From NCBI RefSeq assembly GCF_944324505.1, contig NZ_CALUWO010000005.1, positions 114,281-178,280 on the forward strand: 64,000 nucleotides of DNA, written 5' to 3'. The stretch's first letter is position 1. Every line of letters starts with the position of its first letter. Below, piece by piece: positions 35,724 through 45,481 of the stretch. The notes below the pieces were generated by a model. That model had not been told where the DNA came from. It did no database searches and saw nothing but the letters and a program-made list of their open reading frames with translations. The translations under genes and the position numbers were made by a program. This DNA comes from an uncultured Desulfovibrio sp. Its GTDB lineage: Bacteria; Desulfobacterota; Desulfovibrionia; Desulfovibrionales; Desulfovibrionaceae.

Positions 35724-37049
35724 TCAGTGCGCCGTGCCGGCACGGCGCAGGACGGCACTGCGCACGGCGCGTAGTTCCTGCAGCAGGGCAGGATAGTCAA
35801 AGCGGGTGAAGCGACCGTCCTGGTAAAGGATTTCTCCGGCAACCATGGTCAGGCGGACCTCGTGCCCCGTGGCGGCATAGACCGCGTGGGAAACGGGATG
35901 GTAGAGCGGCTGCATATTGGGCGCCGTGAGGTCCAGGGCCGTGAGGTCTGCCGGTCCGCCCACGGTGAGCTGCCCGAGGCGGGCGTCGTGCATGGCCGCG
36001 GCGCCGTGGCGGGTGGCCATGTCCAGCACACAGGCGGCGCTGGCGGCGGTGGGATCGTTCTGGGCGATCTTGTGCAGCAGGGCGGCACGGCCCATTTCCG
36101 TAAACATATTGAGCTGATTGTTGCTGGCGGCGCCATCCGTGCCCAGGGCCAGGGAAAGGGCGGCAGCCTGCATGCGGGCCAGCGGCAGGATGCCGGAGGC
36201 CAGTTTCATGTTGGACGAGGGATTGTGCACGGCCACCACCCGCTTGCGGGCCAGCAGGGCGATTTCCTCGTCCGTGACATCCACCACATGGGCAGCGGTG
36301 CAGGGCAGGTCCAGCAGGCCGCAGGCACGGGCGTGCTCCACGGGGCGGACCCCGTGCTGTTCCAGGCTGCGCGCCGTTTCATCCGGGCTTTCCGCCAGAT
36401 GGATGTGGACGGGCAGGTGCAGTTCCTCGGCCAGATCGCGACAGGCCAGCAGCATGTCCGGGCTGGTGGTATAGACGCTGTGGGGATTGACGGCCACGCG
36501 CAGGCGGTCATGGCCGGCCCAGCGGGCGGCCAGATCACGGGTGATGTCCAGCGCCTGCCGGTAGGACGGGCAGGCCGCCGAGGGAAAGCCGAAAACCCCT
36601 TCGCCGGCCAGGCAGCGTATGCCGGCGGTATGGGCCGCCTCCAGTACCTGTGCCTCGTGGATGTACATGTCCACACAGGCCGTGGTGCCCGTGCGCAGCA
36701 TTTCCGCAAAACCCAGCAGGGAACCGAGACGGACCTCTTCGGGGTTCAGGCCGGCTTCCACGGGAAAGATGCGCTGTGTCAGCCAGCTGATGAGGGGCAT
36801 GTCGTCCGCCAGACCGCGCAGAATGGTCATGGCCGCATGGGTATGGGCATTGACGAGGCCGGGCAGAACGAGCATGCTCGAGCCGTCCACGACGGTTTTT
36901 GCCTGCCAGCGGGCGCGGAGGTCCTCCGCGGGTCCCAGGTCGGCAATGCGGCCTGCCGTGATGGCAAGGGCGCCATTCTGCCAGATGGTGTGCTCAGCGT
37001 CCTGCGTGAGGATGCAGGCTGCCGTGAGCAGCAAGTCGCAGCATTGCAT
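35724..37049 (-). CDS. mtaD: MtaD-like amidohydrolase (S-adenosylhomocysteine/methylthioadenosine deaminase type)
   Basis: A 441-residue metal-dependent amidohydrolase with HxH at H69/H71 (NAHTHAAM), then HIHLAES, VVAVHNPSSNMKLASG and the catalytic aspartate in GTDGAASNN. This matches adenosine-type deaminases acting on 5'-substituted adenosines. Because the futalosine menaquinone genes are in the window and no futalosine hydrolase is seen, deamination of 6-amino-6-deoxyfutalosine is a plausible role besides SAH/MTA. AAGGAG lies just before the ATG at 37049. It diverges from an alpha/beta hydrolase gene with 58 bases between. Confidence 0.85.
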   Translation of the reverse strand: MQCCDLLLTAACILTQDAEHTIWQNGALAITAGRIADLGPAEDLRARWQAKTVVDGSSMLVLPGLVNAHTHAAMTILRGLADDMPLISWLTQRIFPVEAGLNPEEVRLGSLLGFAEMLRTGTTACVDMYIHEAQVLEAAHTAGIRCLAGEGVFGFPSAACPSYRQALDITRDLAARWAGHDRLRVAVNPHSVYTTSPDMLLACRDLAEELHLPVHIHLAESPDETARSLEQHGVRPVEHARACGLLDLPCTAAHVVDVTDEEIALLARKRVVAVHNPSSNMKLASGILPLARMQAAALSLALGTDGAASNNQLNMFTEMGRAALLHKIAQNDPTAASAACVLDMATRHGAAAMHDARLGQLTVGGPADLTALDLTAPNMQPLYHPVSHAVYAATGHEVRLTMVAGEILYQDGRFTRFDYPALLQELRAVRSAVLRRAGTAH

Positions 37050-37107
37050 GATATCTCCTTGAAATGTGTGGGCGGCAGTATAGAACGGGCCGCTGCGGGG
37101 GGCAAGG

Positions 37108-37923
37108 ATGTCCTGTCTGCTTCTGCACGGGCTGGCGGGCAGCCCGTTTGAGATGGAAAGCCTGGCCGGGGCGCTGCGCGCAGCCCTGCCGGAGCAGCAT
37201 GTCGACAGTCCGCTGCTGCCCGGGCACGGGGCGGATGCCGCCGCCTATGTGCGCAGCAGCTACAGGCAGTGGCGGGAGTTTGCCCGGCAGCGCTATGCTG
37301 CCCTGAGCAGAGAGGGGCCGGTGTGGTTGGCCGGCTATTCCCTTGGTGGCATCCTGGCCCTGGACATCTGCGTTCAGGCGGCCTGCGGCAGGCTGCCGCA
37401 GCCGGCGGGCCTGCTGGCGCTGGCCACGCCGCTGTACTTCCGCAAGTGGCATCCCCGTTTTCTCGCGGCGCCGTGTTTTCGCCTGCTGCGTCTGAGGGCC
37501 TGGCTGCACCCGGTGATCACGGTGCCGCCGCGTTCTGAAGCCGCGCGGGACATGGCGCCGTGGCAGGGGCACGAGACCGTATACTGCCTGCGGCATTTTG
37601 CGGAAATGGAGGCAGCCCTGCCGGCCCTGCGCCGTGCGCTGCCGCGCTGCCGCGTGCCTTTGTGTGTGGTGCAGCTGCGGCATGACCAGAGCTGCAACCT
37701 CTATAATAGCCTGCTGCTGGCACGCCGCTGGGGCGGCGCGCGGGTGGATGTGCATCTTTTGCGTGTGCGCAGCCCGCACGGCGGACACCTGCCCACAACG
37801 CACCGGGAAAGCCGGGAACTGGTGGCGGCCCTGGCGGCGGACTTTGCCTGCCGCTGCCTGCGGGGGGAGGCCGTCGGGAATTTGCGGGCCGGCAGGCTTG
37901 CATGTTTTTCCGGAGCAGGCTAA
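37108..37923 (+). CDS. Alpha/beta hydrolase (carboxylesterase-like)
   Basis: A 271-residue serine hydrolase. LLLHGLAGSPFEMESLA is the oxyanion-side opening of carboxylesterases, and GYSLGG carries the nucleophile S78. RHDQS probably supplies the acid and HGGHLPTT the histidine. Short length and the lack of a signal peptide suggest a cytoplasmic lipase/esterase of the monoacylglycerol-lipase kind. AAGG precedes the ATG at 37108. It is followed 78 bases later by yajC on the same strand, but nothing links it to protein export. Confidence 0.8.
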   Translation: MSCLLLHGLAGSPFEMESLAGALRAALPEQHVDSPLLPGHGADAAAYVRSSYRQWREFARQRYAALSREGPVWLAGYSLGGILALDICVQAACGRLPQPAGLLALATPLYFRKWHPRFLAAPCFRLLRLRAWLHPVITVPPRSEAARDMAPWQGHETVYCLRHFAEMEAALPALRRALPRCRVPLCVVQLRHDQSCNLYNSLLLARRWGGARVDVHLLRVRSPHGGHLPTTHRESRELVAALAADFACRCLRGEAVGNLRAGRLACFSGAG

Positions 37924-38001
37924 AATACCGGACTATCGTTGTGTAAACACCGCAGAGGCGTTATGGCGTCTCTGCCAGACATCCCCTTCTGGAGGTACAC
38001 C

Positions 38002-38346
38002 TTGTTCCATTCCATCGCATATGCCATGGGTACGCCCCAGGCTGGTGCCCCGGCGTCCGGCACGGACATGCTGATGCAGTTCCTGCCCCTCATCCTCATG
38101 TTTGCCATCTTCTGGTTCCTGCTCATCCGCCCGCAGCAGAAACGCGCCAAGGCGCACAAGCAGATGCTGGCCGAACTCAAGCGTGGCGATCATGTCATCA
38201 CGTCCGCCGGCCTCATGGGCCGCATTCTGGAAATTGATGACGAACAGGTGCTGCTGGAATGCGGCGAAGCCAAGCTGCGCCTCAACCGCGCCGCCATCAG
38301 CGCCGTGACCAACAAGGACGGCAAGACCGTCGAAGAAAAGAAGTAG
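38002..38346 (+). CDS. yajC: Sec translocon accessory protein YajC
   Basis: A 114-residue single-pass protein of the SecDF-YajC complex. A helix spans residues 24-42, followed by the family motif IRPQQKRAKAHK and a small soluble domain (GDHVITSAGLMGRILEI). The start is a TTG at 38002: GGAGG sits six bases upstream and MFHSIAYAMG fits the N-terminus of Desulfovibrio YajC. The frame opens earlier (37939, or ATG 37963) without a ribosome site. secD and secF follow on the same strand. Confidence 0.92.
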   Translation: MFHSIAYAMGTPQAGAPASGTDMLMQFLPLILMFAIFWFLLIRPQQKRAKAHKQMLAELKRGDHVITSAGLMGRILEIDDEQVLLECGEAKLRLNRAAISAVTNKDGKTVEEKK

Positions 38347-38449
38347 GCCGCGTGCCGCCGTGGGCGGCACCCAGGCTGGAATCCTTCCCGGAGCGGCCCC
38401 GTGCGGACGGGGCTGCCCGGCCTCCCTTTTTTGAGCGGAAGGTACCTCG

Positions 38450-40033
38450 ATGATAGGTTTGCGTACCCGGCTTGGCGTTGCCATAGCCGTTTTTGTGCTT
38501 TGCCTTGTCTACGCCCTGCCGAGCATGCCCGGCATCGGAACGGCACTGGAGTCCGTTCTGCCCAGCAGCAGGATCAACCTTGGTCTTGACCTCAAGGGCG
38601 GCATCCACCTCACCCTGTCCGTGGGGGTGGACAAGGCGGTAAGCAATTCGCTGGCCCTGGCCGGGCAGGACATCCGCCGTCTGGCCCAGGATGAGAAGAT
38701 GGTGGTGCTGCGCCCCCGCGTGGTGGCGGGTGACCGGCTGGAATTTGTGCTGCCCCGCGCCGAGGACAGGCAGAAGCTGGAAGAAATCCTGTACAAGCAC
38801 TATCCGCAGATCCGCTTTGCCACGCCGGTGGCCGGTGATGCCGGCCAGCTGCGCTATGTGGGGCAGTTCACGGAGGCGGAAACCAACCGCCTCAAGGACA
38901 TGGCCGTGGACCAGGCCCTGCGCACCATCCGCAACCGTATTGACCAGTTCGGCGTGGCCGAGCCGGATATCCGCAAGCAGGCGGGCTACCGCATACAGGT
39001 GCAGCTGCCCGGCCTGTCGGACCCGCGCCGGGCCGTGCAGGTGCTGGGGCAGACGGCGCACCTGGAATTCCACCTTGTGCGCGACGATGTGGACCCCGCC
39101 AGGGCCGTGCTGCCCTCCGGCGTCATTGCCCTGCCGCTGCTGGAAAAGAGCGGCGCCACGCCCCAGGGCGGCCCGCGCCTCATTGCGCTGGAAAAGGACG
39201 CCATGCTTTCGGGCGAGGATGTGTCCGATGCCCAGCCGGTGTTCGAGCAGGGCCAGGCGGCCGTGAGCCTGAGTTTCAACAGCCGCGGCGCAGACATCTT
39301 TGAGCGGGTTACCGGAGAAAACGTGGGCCGCCGCATGGCCATTGTGCTGGACGGCAAGGTCTATTCCGCGCCGGTCATCCGCCAGCGCATCGGCGGGGGG
39401 CGCGCCTCCATCAGCGGCGACTTTACCACCCAGGAAGCCACCGACCTTGCCGTGGTGCTGCGTGCCGGCTCCCTGCCTGCGCCGGTCACCGTGGAGGAAG
39501 AGCGCACCGTCGGTCCCTCGCTGGGACAGGAATCCATTGACAGCGGCATCCGGGCCGCGCTGGTGGGGGCTGCGGCCGTGGTGCTCTTCATGGGCATCTA
39601 CTATGGCATGAGCGGCATCATCGCCGACATCATGCTGGGCTTTACCATGCTCATCATCATGGCGGGCATGGCCGCCTTTGGCGCCACCCTGACCCTGCCA
39701 GGCATTGCGGGCATTGTGCTGACCATCGGCATGGCCGTGGACGCCAATGTGCTCATCTATGAGCGCATACGCGAGGAACTGCGCCTGGGGCTGACGCCCC
39801 TGGCGGCGGTACGGGCGGGCTTTGAGCGCGCCACCATCTCCATTACGGACTCCAACCTCACCACCATCATTGCCACGGTCATCCTGTATCAGTTTGGTAC
39901 CGGCCCCATCCGCGGCTTTGCGGTCACCCTGTCGCTGGGTATCGTGGCCTCCATGTTCACGGCCATCTTTGTCTCGCGCGCCATTTTCGAGTACTGGGCG
40001 CGCAAGTGCGGACCCAAGGGCATCAGCATCTAG
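38450..40033 (+). CDS. secD: Protein translocase subunit SecD
   Basis: Uses the proton gradient to pull exported proteins through SecYEG. The 527-residue product has a first helix at the N-terminus and then the motif LGLDLKGGIHLTL. A large periplasmic domain (residues about 60-350) contains RIDQFGVAEPDI, and the C-terminal membrane block has the AVDANVLIYERIREE motif. GGAAGG precedes the ATG at 38450. The gene is separate from secF by 18 bases, unlike fused SecDF proteins. Confidence 0.95.
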   Translation: MIGLRTRLGVAIAVFVLCLVYALPSMPGIGTALESVLPSSRINLGLDLKGGIHLTLSVGVDKAVSNSLALAGQDIRRLAQDEKMVVLRPRVVAGDRLEFVLPRAEDRQKLEEILYKHYPQIRFATPVAGDAGQLRYVGQFTEAETNRLKDMAVDQALRTIRNRIDQFGVAEPDIRKQAGYRIQVQLPGLSDPRRAVQVLGQTAHLEFHLVRDDVDPARAVLPSGVIALPLLEKSGATPQGGPRLIALEKDAMLSGEDVSDAQPVFEQGQAAVSLSFNSRGADIFERVTGENVGRRMAIVLDGKVYSAPVIRQRIGGGRASISGDFTTQEATDLAVVLRAGSLPAPVTVEEERTVGPSLGQESIDSGIRAALVGAAAVVLFMGIYYGMSGIIADIMLGFTMLIIMAGMAAFGATLTLPGIAGIVLTIGMAVDANVLIYERIREELRLGLTPLAAVRAGFERATISITDSNLTTIIATVILYQFGTGPIRGFAVTLSLGIVASMFTAIFVSRAIFEYWARKCGPKGISI

Positions 40034-40051
40034 GCGCAGGGAGGAACGAAC

Positions 40052-41152
40052 ATGGGTTTTGCATTCATCAAGCACGATACCAATATCGACTTCATCGGCA
40101 AGCGTCACATTGCCTATGCCCTGTCGGCTCTGCTCTTTCTGGTGGGCCTCTGGTCCGCCATCTGGGGCAACGGCCTCAGGCTGGGCATTGACTTTGCCGG
40201 CGGCGTGGTGGCCCAGGTGCAGTTTCAGAACAGCGTGCCGGACGAGGCGCTCAAGAAGAGCCTTTCCGATTCCGGCCTGCCGGGCATATCCACACAGCGC
40301 TACGGGGATGACGGGCGTCAGTTCCTGCTGCGCGTCTCCACCGCCGAAGACGGCTCCTCTTCCGCGCTTCGCACCCTCATGCTGGAAAGCCTGAACAAGG
40401 CCTTTCCCGATAATCCGGTGGAAATCCAGCGTTTTGAGGTGGTGGGTCCCAAGGTGGGCGATGACCTGACCAACAAGGCCCTGGCCGCCCTCTACTACGC
40501 GGTGCTGCTCATTGCCGTCTACATTTCCGGGCGTTTCGAACAGCGCTGGATGGCCGGCATCATCATGGCTGCCGCGCTGTGGGGCAGCATGTATCTGGTG
40601 AGCATGACCGGCCTGGGCATGGGCTGGCTGGTGCTGGCATCCCTGGCGGTGACGCTGGTGGTCTGCTTTGTGCTCAAGCTCAACTTTGCCCTGGGGGCCA
40701 TTGTGGGCCTGCTGCACGACGTTTTCATCACCACGGGCCTGCTGACGCTGTTCAATGTGGAAATTGACCTGAACGTCATGGCGGCCCTGCTGACCCTCAT
40801 CGGCTACTCGCTCAACGATACCATCATCGTTTACGACCGCCTGCGTGAAAATCTGCGGGCCGCGCCCACTCTGCCGCTGGAGGTGCTCATCAACCGCAGT
40901 GTCAACCAGACCCTTTCCCGCACCATTCTCACCAGCGGTACCACCTTTGTGGCCACGCTGGCCCTGTATCTGCTGGGGGGCGGCGTCATTCATGACTTTG
41001 CCCTGACCATGCTGCTGGGGATCTTCATCGGCACGGCCTCGTCCATCTATGTGTCGTCCGCCGTGCTGCTGGCCCTGGGCGATACGGACCTGTACGTGCA
41101 GCAGCAGAAGAAGCAGGAATACGAAAAGCCCGGCGAACACGGCATGGTCTAG
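40052..41152 (+). CDS. secF: Protein translocase subunit SecF
   Basis: Partner of SecD. The 366-residue protein has an N-terminal helix, then GIDFAGGVVAQVQF, a periplasmic domain of about 130 residues, and a membrane block. That block has the GYSLNDTIIVYDRLREN and NRSVNQTLSRTILTSGTT motifs. Six membrane helices are expected. GGGAGGA precedes the ATG at 40052. Last gene of yajC-secD-secF, closed by a strong terminator 28 bases downstream. Confidence 0.95.
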   Translation: MGFAFIKHDTNIDFIGKRHIAYALSALLFLVGLWSAIWGNGLRLGIDFAGGVVAQVQFQNSVPDEALKKSLSDSGLPGISTQRYGDDGRQFLLRVSTAEDGSSSALRTLMLESLNKAFPDNPVEIQRFEVVGPKVGDDLTNKALAALYYAVLLIAVYISGRFEQRWMAGIIMAAALWGSMYLVSMTGLGMGWLVLASLAVTLVVCFVLKLNFALGAIVGLLHDVFITTGLLTLFNVEIDLNVMAALLTLIGYSLNDTIIVYDRLRENLRAAPTLPLEVLINRSVNQTLSRTILTSGTTFVATLALYLLGGGVIHDFALTMLLGIFIGTASSIYVSSAVLLALGDTDLYVQQQKKQEYEKPGEHGMV

Positions 41153-41180
41153 GCAACTGCCTGCCGTTTCCTGCCGGTGC

Positions 41181-41214
41181 AACGGGAGGAGGGGAAACCC
41201 TCCTCCCGTTTTTT
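41181..41214 (+). terminator. Intrinsic terminator of yajC-secD-secF
   Basis: AACGGGAGGAGGG, loop GAAA, CCCTCCTCCCGTT, followed by TTTT. A 13-base perfect stem. Confidence 0.93.
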
Positions 41215-41391
41215 GTGGCCGTGCCGCGGGGCATATATTGTTCGATCAAAGGTCTTGCCAGATGCGCGGGGCATGGTTACCTATGCTTGCGTGGGAAATT
41301 ACCGCCGGGCAGCGTCCCGGGAACCGGACATATTGACGACTGGCCAGCATGTCTTAGTATATTGGTAAGAATCCCGCAGGGGGTGACGCGT

Positions 41392-42342
41392 ATGGCAGTA
41401 TCCTACAAAGATTATTACAAGCTCCTCGAGGTGGACCGCACGGCCGCTGCCGAGGAGATTTCGCGGGCCTACAAGCGGCTGGCCCGCAAATATCACCCTG
41501 ACCTCAACCCCGGCAACAAGCAGGCCGAGGAAAAGTTCAAGGAAATCAATGAAGCCTACGAGGTGCTGAAAGACCCGGAAAAGCGCAAGCTCTATGATCA
41601 GCTTGGGCCAAACTGGCAGCACGGGCAGAATTTTCACGGCGCGCCCGGGCATGAAAACGTGCACTTTACCTTCAACGGGCAGAATTTTGACGGAGCCGGT
41701 TTTTCGGACTTCTTTGAAACGCTGTTCGGGGGGCGCGGCGGCCATGGGGCATCCTTTGGCGGTGATCCCTTCGGCGGCTATTCCGCCCGTCCGCGCCGGG
41801 GGCACGACGTGGAAGCCGAGCTGCCCCTGTCGCTGGAAGATGTGGCCCGCGGCGGCCGCCGCAGCGTAACGCTGCAAACATCCAGCGGGCCGCGTACCCT
41901 GGAGGTCAATGTGCCGGCGGGCATCCGCGAAGGGGCCAAGCTGCGCCTGGCCGGACAGGGAGAAAGTTTTCCCGGTGGAACGCCCGGCGATCTTTTTCTG
42001 CGGGTGCGCTACCTGCCGCATCCCGTTTTCCGGGTGGATGGCGACAATCTGCAATGCGATGTGCTCCTGGCTCCGTGGGAAGCGGCGCTGGGCGCACGGG
42101 TGCCGGTGCAGACCCTGGACGGCAGCGTGGAGCTGAACATTCCGGCGGGCAGTTCGTCCGGCCGCAAGTTCCGCCTGCGCGGCAAGGGGCTGGGCAGCCC
42201 CTCGGCACGTGGTGACCTGCTGGCGCGGGTCATGATCCGCGTGCCCGACAAGCTGAGTGATGCGGAACGCGAGCTGTGGCAGAAGCTGGCAGATACCTCG
42301 TCCTTCTCGCCGCGTCAGAATGCACAGGGAGGCAGGGCATGA
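41392..42342 (+). CDS. cbpA: CbpA-type DnaJ co-chaperone
   Basis: A 316-residue DnaJ-like protein without the zinc-finger domain. The J domain is at 4-70 with the HPD motif at 35-37. A Gly/Phe-rich linker follows (residues 90-145, FGGRGGHGASFGGDPFGG), then two beta-sandwich substrate domains. Absence of the CxxCxGxG repeats and the cbpM gene directly behind it identify CbpA rather than DnaJ. The ATG at 41392 has GGGGGT upstream; earlier open frame is not coding. It overlaps cbpM by four bases (ATGA) and leads a chaperone unit with clpB. Confidence 0.9.
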   Translation: MAVSYKDYYKLLEVDRTAAAEEISRAYKRLARKYHPDLNPGNKQAEEKFKEINEAYEVLKDPEKRKLYDQLGPNWQHGQNFHGAPGHENVHFTFNGQNFDGAGFSDFFETLFGGRGGHGASFGGDPFGGYSARPRRGHDVEAELPLSLEDVARGGRRSVTLQTSSGPRTLEVNVPAGIREGAKLRLAGQGESFPGGTPGDLFLRVRYLPHPVFRVDGDNLQCDVLLAPWEAALGARVPVQTLDGSVELNIPAGSSSGRKFRLRGKGLGSPSARGDLLARVMIRVPDKLSDAERELWQKLADTSSFSPRQNAQGGRA

Positions 42343-42653
42343 GCATGATCTATGGTACAACGGTGTGTTCCGGGGACCAGGGCCTGCTGGTATGGGAAGA
42401 ATTTATTGCCAGTACGGGCATAGACCCCGACCGGCTGCGCGAACTGCTGGCCTTGGGCTGGCTGGAGGCAGACCGCGGCAGAGGGGAGGAAATTCTGTTC
42501 CGGGATGTGGACATCTACCGGGTGCGCAAACTGGAACGCATCTGCTGCGATTTTGATCTGCCGGTGCTGGGCGGCACCATCATTGTGGACCTGCTGGAAC
42601 GTGTGGACCAGCTGGAACGCAAGGTGAAGGCCCTGCACGACATGGAAGACTGA
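42339..42653 (+). CDS. cbpM: Chaperone modulator CbpM
   Basis: A 104-residue MerR-like helix-turn-helix protein without an obvious sensor domain. FIASTGIDPDRLRELLALGWLEAD and FRDVDIYRVRKLERIC resemble CbpM/YccV-type modulators, and a C-terminal coiled segment is seen (LLERVDQLERKVKALH). CbpM binds the J domain of CbpA and limits its activity. The ATG at 42339 overlaps the cbpA stop, which is strong context support. clpB follows 37 bases later. Confidence 0.85.
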   Translation: MSMIYGTTVCSGDQGLLVWEEFIASTGIDPDRLRELLALGWLEADRGRGEEILFRDVDIYRVRKLERICCDFDLPVLGGTIIVDLLERVDQLERKVKALHDMED

Positions 42654-42690
42654 GAGAGAAAGACGACATCCTTCCAGTGAGGAGGTTTTT

Positions 42691-45306
42691 ATGGATATCA
42701 ACAAATTTACCGACAAGGCCCGCGAGGCTGTGAGCGATGCCCAGAACATCGCGGCAGGCATGGGCCATCAGGAAACAGATACAGAGCACCTGGCGCTGGC
42801 CCTGGTGCAGCAGGAAAACGGCATTGTGCCGCGCATCCTTGAGCAGATGGGCGTGCAGACCCGCGCCCTTGCCGTGGGCCTGGAAGAGCTGCTGCGCAAG
42901 CGGCCTTCCGTTTCCGGTCCCGGCGCGGACCCCAGCAAGATCATGATCACGCAGGGCCTGGCCAAGGTCCTGGGCGATGCCCAGAACGAGGCCCGGCGCA
43001 TGAAGGACGAATACGTCAGCGTGGATCATCTCTTTCTGGCGCTGTCCGATGCGGCTGCTTCGTCGCCTCTGGGCGGGCTGCTGCGGGAATACAACATCAG
43101 CCGCGCCACCTTTGGCAAGACCATGGAAGAACTGCGCGGCGGGGCGCATGTGAATACCCCGACGCCGGAAGACACCTTCGAGGCCCTGTCCAAATACGCC
43201 CGTGACCTGGTGGAAGCCGCCAGGGAAGGCAAGATGGACCCGGTCATCGGGCGTGATGCCGAAATCCGCCGGGTCATCCGCATTCTGTCCCGTCGTACCA
43301 AGAACAATCCCGTGCTCATGGGCGAAGCGGGCGTGGGCAAGACCGCCATCGTGGAAGGGCTGGCCTTCCGTATCCTCAAGGGGGACGTGCCCGAAGGCCT
43401 CAAGGGGCACAAGCTCTTTGCGCTGGACATGGGGGCACTCATTGCCGGCGCCAAGTACCGCGGGGAGTTTGAGGAACGCCTGAAGGCCGTGCTCAATGAA
43501 GTGGAAAAGAGCGAAGGCCGCATCATCCTCTTCATCGATGAGCTGCATACCATCGTGGGAGCCGGCAAGACCGACGGGGCCATGGATGCGGGCAACCTGC
43601 TCAAGCCCATGCTGGCCCGTGGCGAGCTGCACTGCATCGGCGCCACCACCCTGGACGAATACCGCAAGTATATCGAAAAGGACCCGGCGCTGGAACGGCG
43701 TTTCCAGCCGGTCATCGTGGACGAACCCTCGGTGGAGGACGCCATTTCCATTCTGCGTGGTCTCAAGGAACGCTTTGAAGTGCACCACGGCGTGCGCATC
43801 AGCGACTCGGCCATTGTGGAAGCCGTGACCTTGTCGCACCGCTACATCACGGACCGTCAGCTGCCGGACAAGGCCATTGACCTCATTGACGAGGCCGCGG
43901 CCCTGATCCGCACGGAAATTGATTCCCTGCCGGCGGACCTTGATGAAGTGAACCGCAAGGTCATGCAGCTGGAAATTGAACGCGAGGCCCTGCGCCGTGA
44001 AACCGATGAGGCGTCCCACGAACGTCTGGAAAAGCTGGAGAGCGAACTGGCCGAGCTGCGCGTGCAGCAGGGCAGCCTGCGCTCGCAGTGGGAAAACGAA
44101 AAACGCGGCATTGACGAAGTGCGCCGCATCAAGGGCGAGATTGAGCAGACCCGTCTGGCCATTGAACAGGCCGAACGCAACTACGACCTCAACAAGGCGG
44201 CGGAACTCAAGTATTCCACCCTGCTGGAACTGCAGAAAAAGCTGGAAGCGGCCTCTGCTGCGCAGGATGCCGGTGCACAGCGTCTGCTGAAGGAAGAGGT
44301 GCGCCCCGATGACGTGGCCGAAATCGTGGCCCGCTGGACCGGCATTCCGGTGACGCGGCTCATGGAATCCGAACGGGAAAAGCTGCTGCATCTGGCTGAC
44401 CAGCTGCACGAACGTGTGGTGGGCCAGGACGAGGCCGTGCGCGCCGTGGCCGATGCCGTGCTGCGTGCTCGTGCCGGTCTGTCCGACCCGGCACGGCCCA
44501 CGGGCAGCTTCATCTTCCTGGGACCCACGGGCGTGGGCAAGACCGAGCTGTGCAAGGCCCTGGCCGAAGCCCTCTTTGATACCGAGGACAATATGGTGCG
44601 TCTGGACATGAGCGAGTACATGGAAAAGCATTCCGTGTCCCGTCTCATCGGGGCGCCTCCGGGATACGTGGGCTATGATGAAGGCGGTCAGCTCACCGAG
44701 GCCGTGCGCCGCAAGCCCTATTCGGTGGTGCTCTTTGACGAAATCGAAAAGGCGCATCCGGATGTCTTCAACACGCTGTTGCAGCTGCTGGACGACGGCC
44801 GCCTCACCGACAGCCAGGGCCGCACGGTGGACTTCCGCAACTGCATCGTCATCATGACGTCCAATATTGGTTCCACCCATCTGCTGGACGGCATTGCGGA
44901 AGACGGCAGCCTGAAGCCCGGCGCCCGTGACATGGTCATGGAAGACCTGCGCCGTCACTTCCGGCCGGAATTCCTCAACCGTGTGGATGAAACCGTGGTC
45001 TTCCTGCCGCTGCACCGGGATCAGGTGGGCCGTATTGTGGACCTGCAGTTTGCCCGTCTGCGTCAGCGCCTGGAAGAACGCAAGATTACCCTGGACCTCA
45101 CCGATGCGGCCCGCGACTTCATTGCCGACGCGTCCTACGATCCGGTCTACGGGGCACGTCCGCTCAAGCGCTATGTGCAGCACAATGTGGAAACGCCGCT
45201 GGCCCGTCTGCTGGTGGGCGGCAGCATCCGCGACGGGCAGCATGTGCTGGTGGATGTGAAGGACGATGCCCTGACCTTCACGCCCACAACGCCTGCCAAG
45301 GCCTGA
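42691..45306 (+). CDS. clpB: ATP-dependent disaggregase ClpB
   Basis: A 871-residue Hsp100 disaggregase working with DnaK/DnaJ. It has the Clp N-domain and NBD1 Walker A GEAGVGKT at 211-218. The coiled M-domain (about residues 405-525, Glu/Arg/Lys-rich) marks ClpB rather than ClpA. NBD2 has Walker A GPTGVGKT at 611-618, and the [22 protein letters not shown] motif follows. GAGGAGG precedes the ATG. Adjacent to cbpA-cbpM, so a stress-response unit; I could not find a clear heat-shock promoter. Ends at two hairpins. Confidence 0.96.
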   Translation: MDINKFTDKAREAVSDAQNIAAGMGHQETDTEHLALALVQQENGIVPRILEQMGVQTRALAVGLEELLRKRPSVSGPGADPSKIMITQGLAKVLGDAQNEARRMKDEYVSVDHLFLALSDAAASSPLGGLLREYNISRATFGKTMEELRGGAHVNTPTPEDTFEALSKYARDLVEAAREGKMDPVIGRDAEIRRVIRILSRRTKNNPVLMGEAGVGKTAIVEGLAFRILKGDVPEGLKGHKLFALDMGALIAGAKYRGEFEERLKAVLNEVEKSEGRIILFIDELHTIVGAGKTDGAMDAGNLLKPMLARGELHCIGATTLDEYRKYIEKDPALERRFQPVIVDEPSVEDAISILRGLKERFEVHHGVRISDSAIVEAVTLSHRYITDRQLPDKAIDLIDEAAALIRTEIDSLPADLDEVNRKVMQLEIEREALRRETDEASHERLEKLESELAELRVQQGSLRSQWENEKRGIDEVRRIKGEIEQTRLAIEQAERNYDLNKAAELKYSTLLELQKKLEAASAAQDAGAQRLLKEEVRPDDVAEIVARWTGIPVTRLMESEREKLLHLADQLHERVVGQDEAVRAVADAVLRARAGLSDPARPTGSFIFLGPTGVGKTELCKALAEALFDTEDNMVRLDMSEYMEKHSVSRLIGAPPGYVGYDEGGQLTEAVRRKPYSVVLFDEIEKAHPDVFNTLLQLLDDGRLTDSQGRTVDFRNCIVIMTSNIGSTHLLDGIAEDGSLKPGARDMVMEDLRRHFRPEFLNRVDETVVFLPLHRDQVGRIVDLQFARLRQRLEERKITLDLTDAARDFIADASYDPVYGARPLKRYVQHNVETPLARLLVGGSIRDGQHVLVDVKDDALTFTPTTPAKA

Positions 45307-45325
45307 GCGTCTCCTGACAAATAGC

Positions 45326-45389
45326 GCCTGTCCGTCACCGGACAGGCAGAAGAAAACGGCCTTTCCCCATCAGGGGAAAGGCCGTTTTT
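45326..45389. terminator. Tandem hairpins ending clpB and mqnA
   Basis: First hairpin GCCTGTCCG/CGGACAGGC at 45326-45347. The second is AAAACGGCCTTTCCCC, loop ATCA, GGGGAAAGGCCGTTTTT, at 45353-45389. The second has T-runs on both strands and so serves clpB (plus) and the convergent mqn unit (minus). Confidence 0.92.
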
Positions 45390-45481
45390 GTTTTGCTGCT
45401 GCCGGGCTGCTGTTCGCCGTGCTGTCTGCCGCGGGGCGGGCGAACCGGGCCGCGCTTGCAAACGCAGGAGCCGTTCGCGGT

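Noticed and set aside
38297..41182. A 961-codon minus-strand frame opposite secD and secF
   Set aside because: secD and secF are unmistakable; the opposite frame is His/Gln/Gly-rich and matches nothing.
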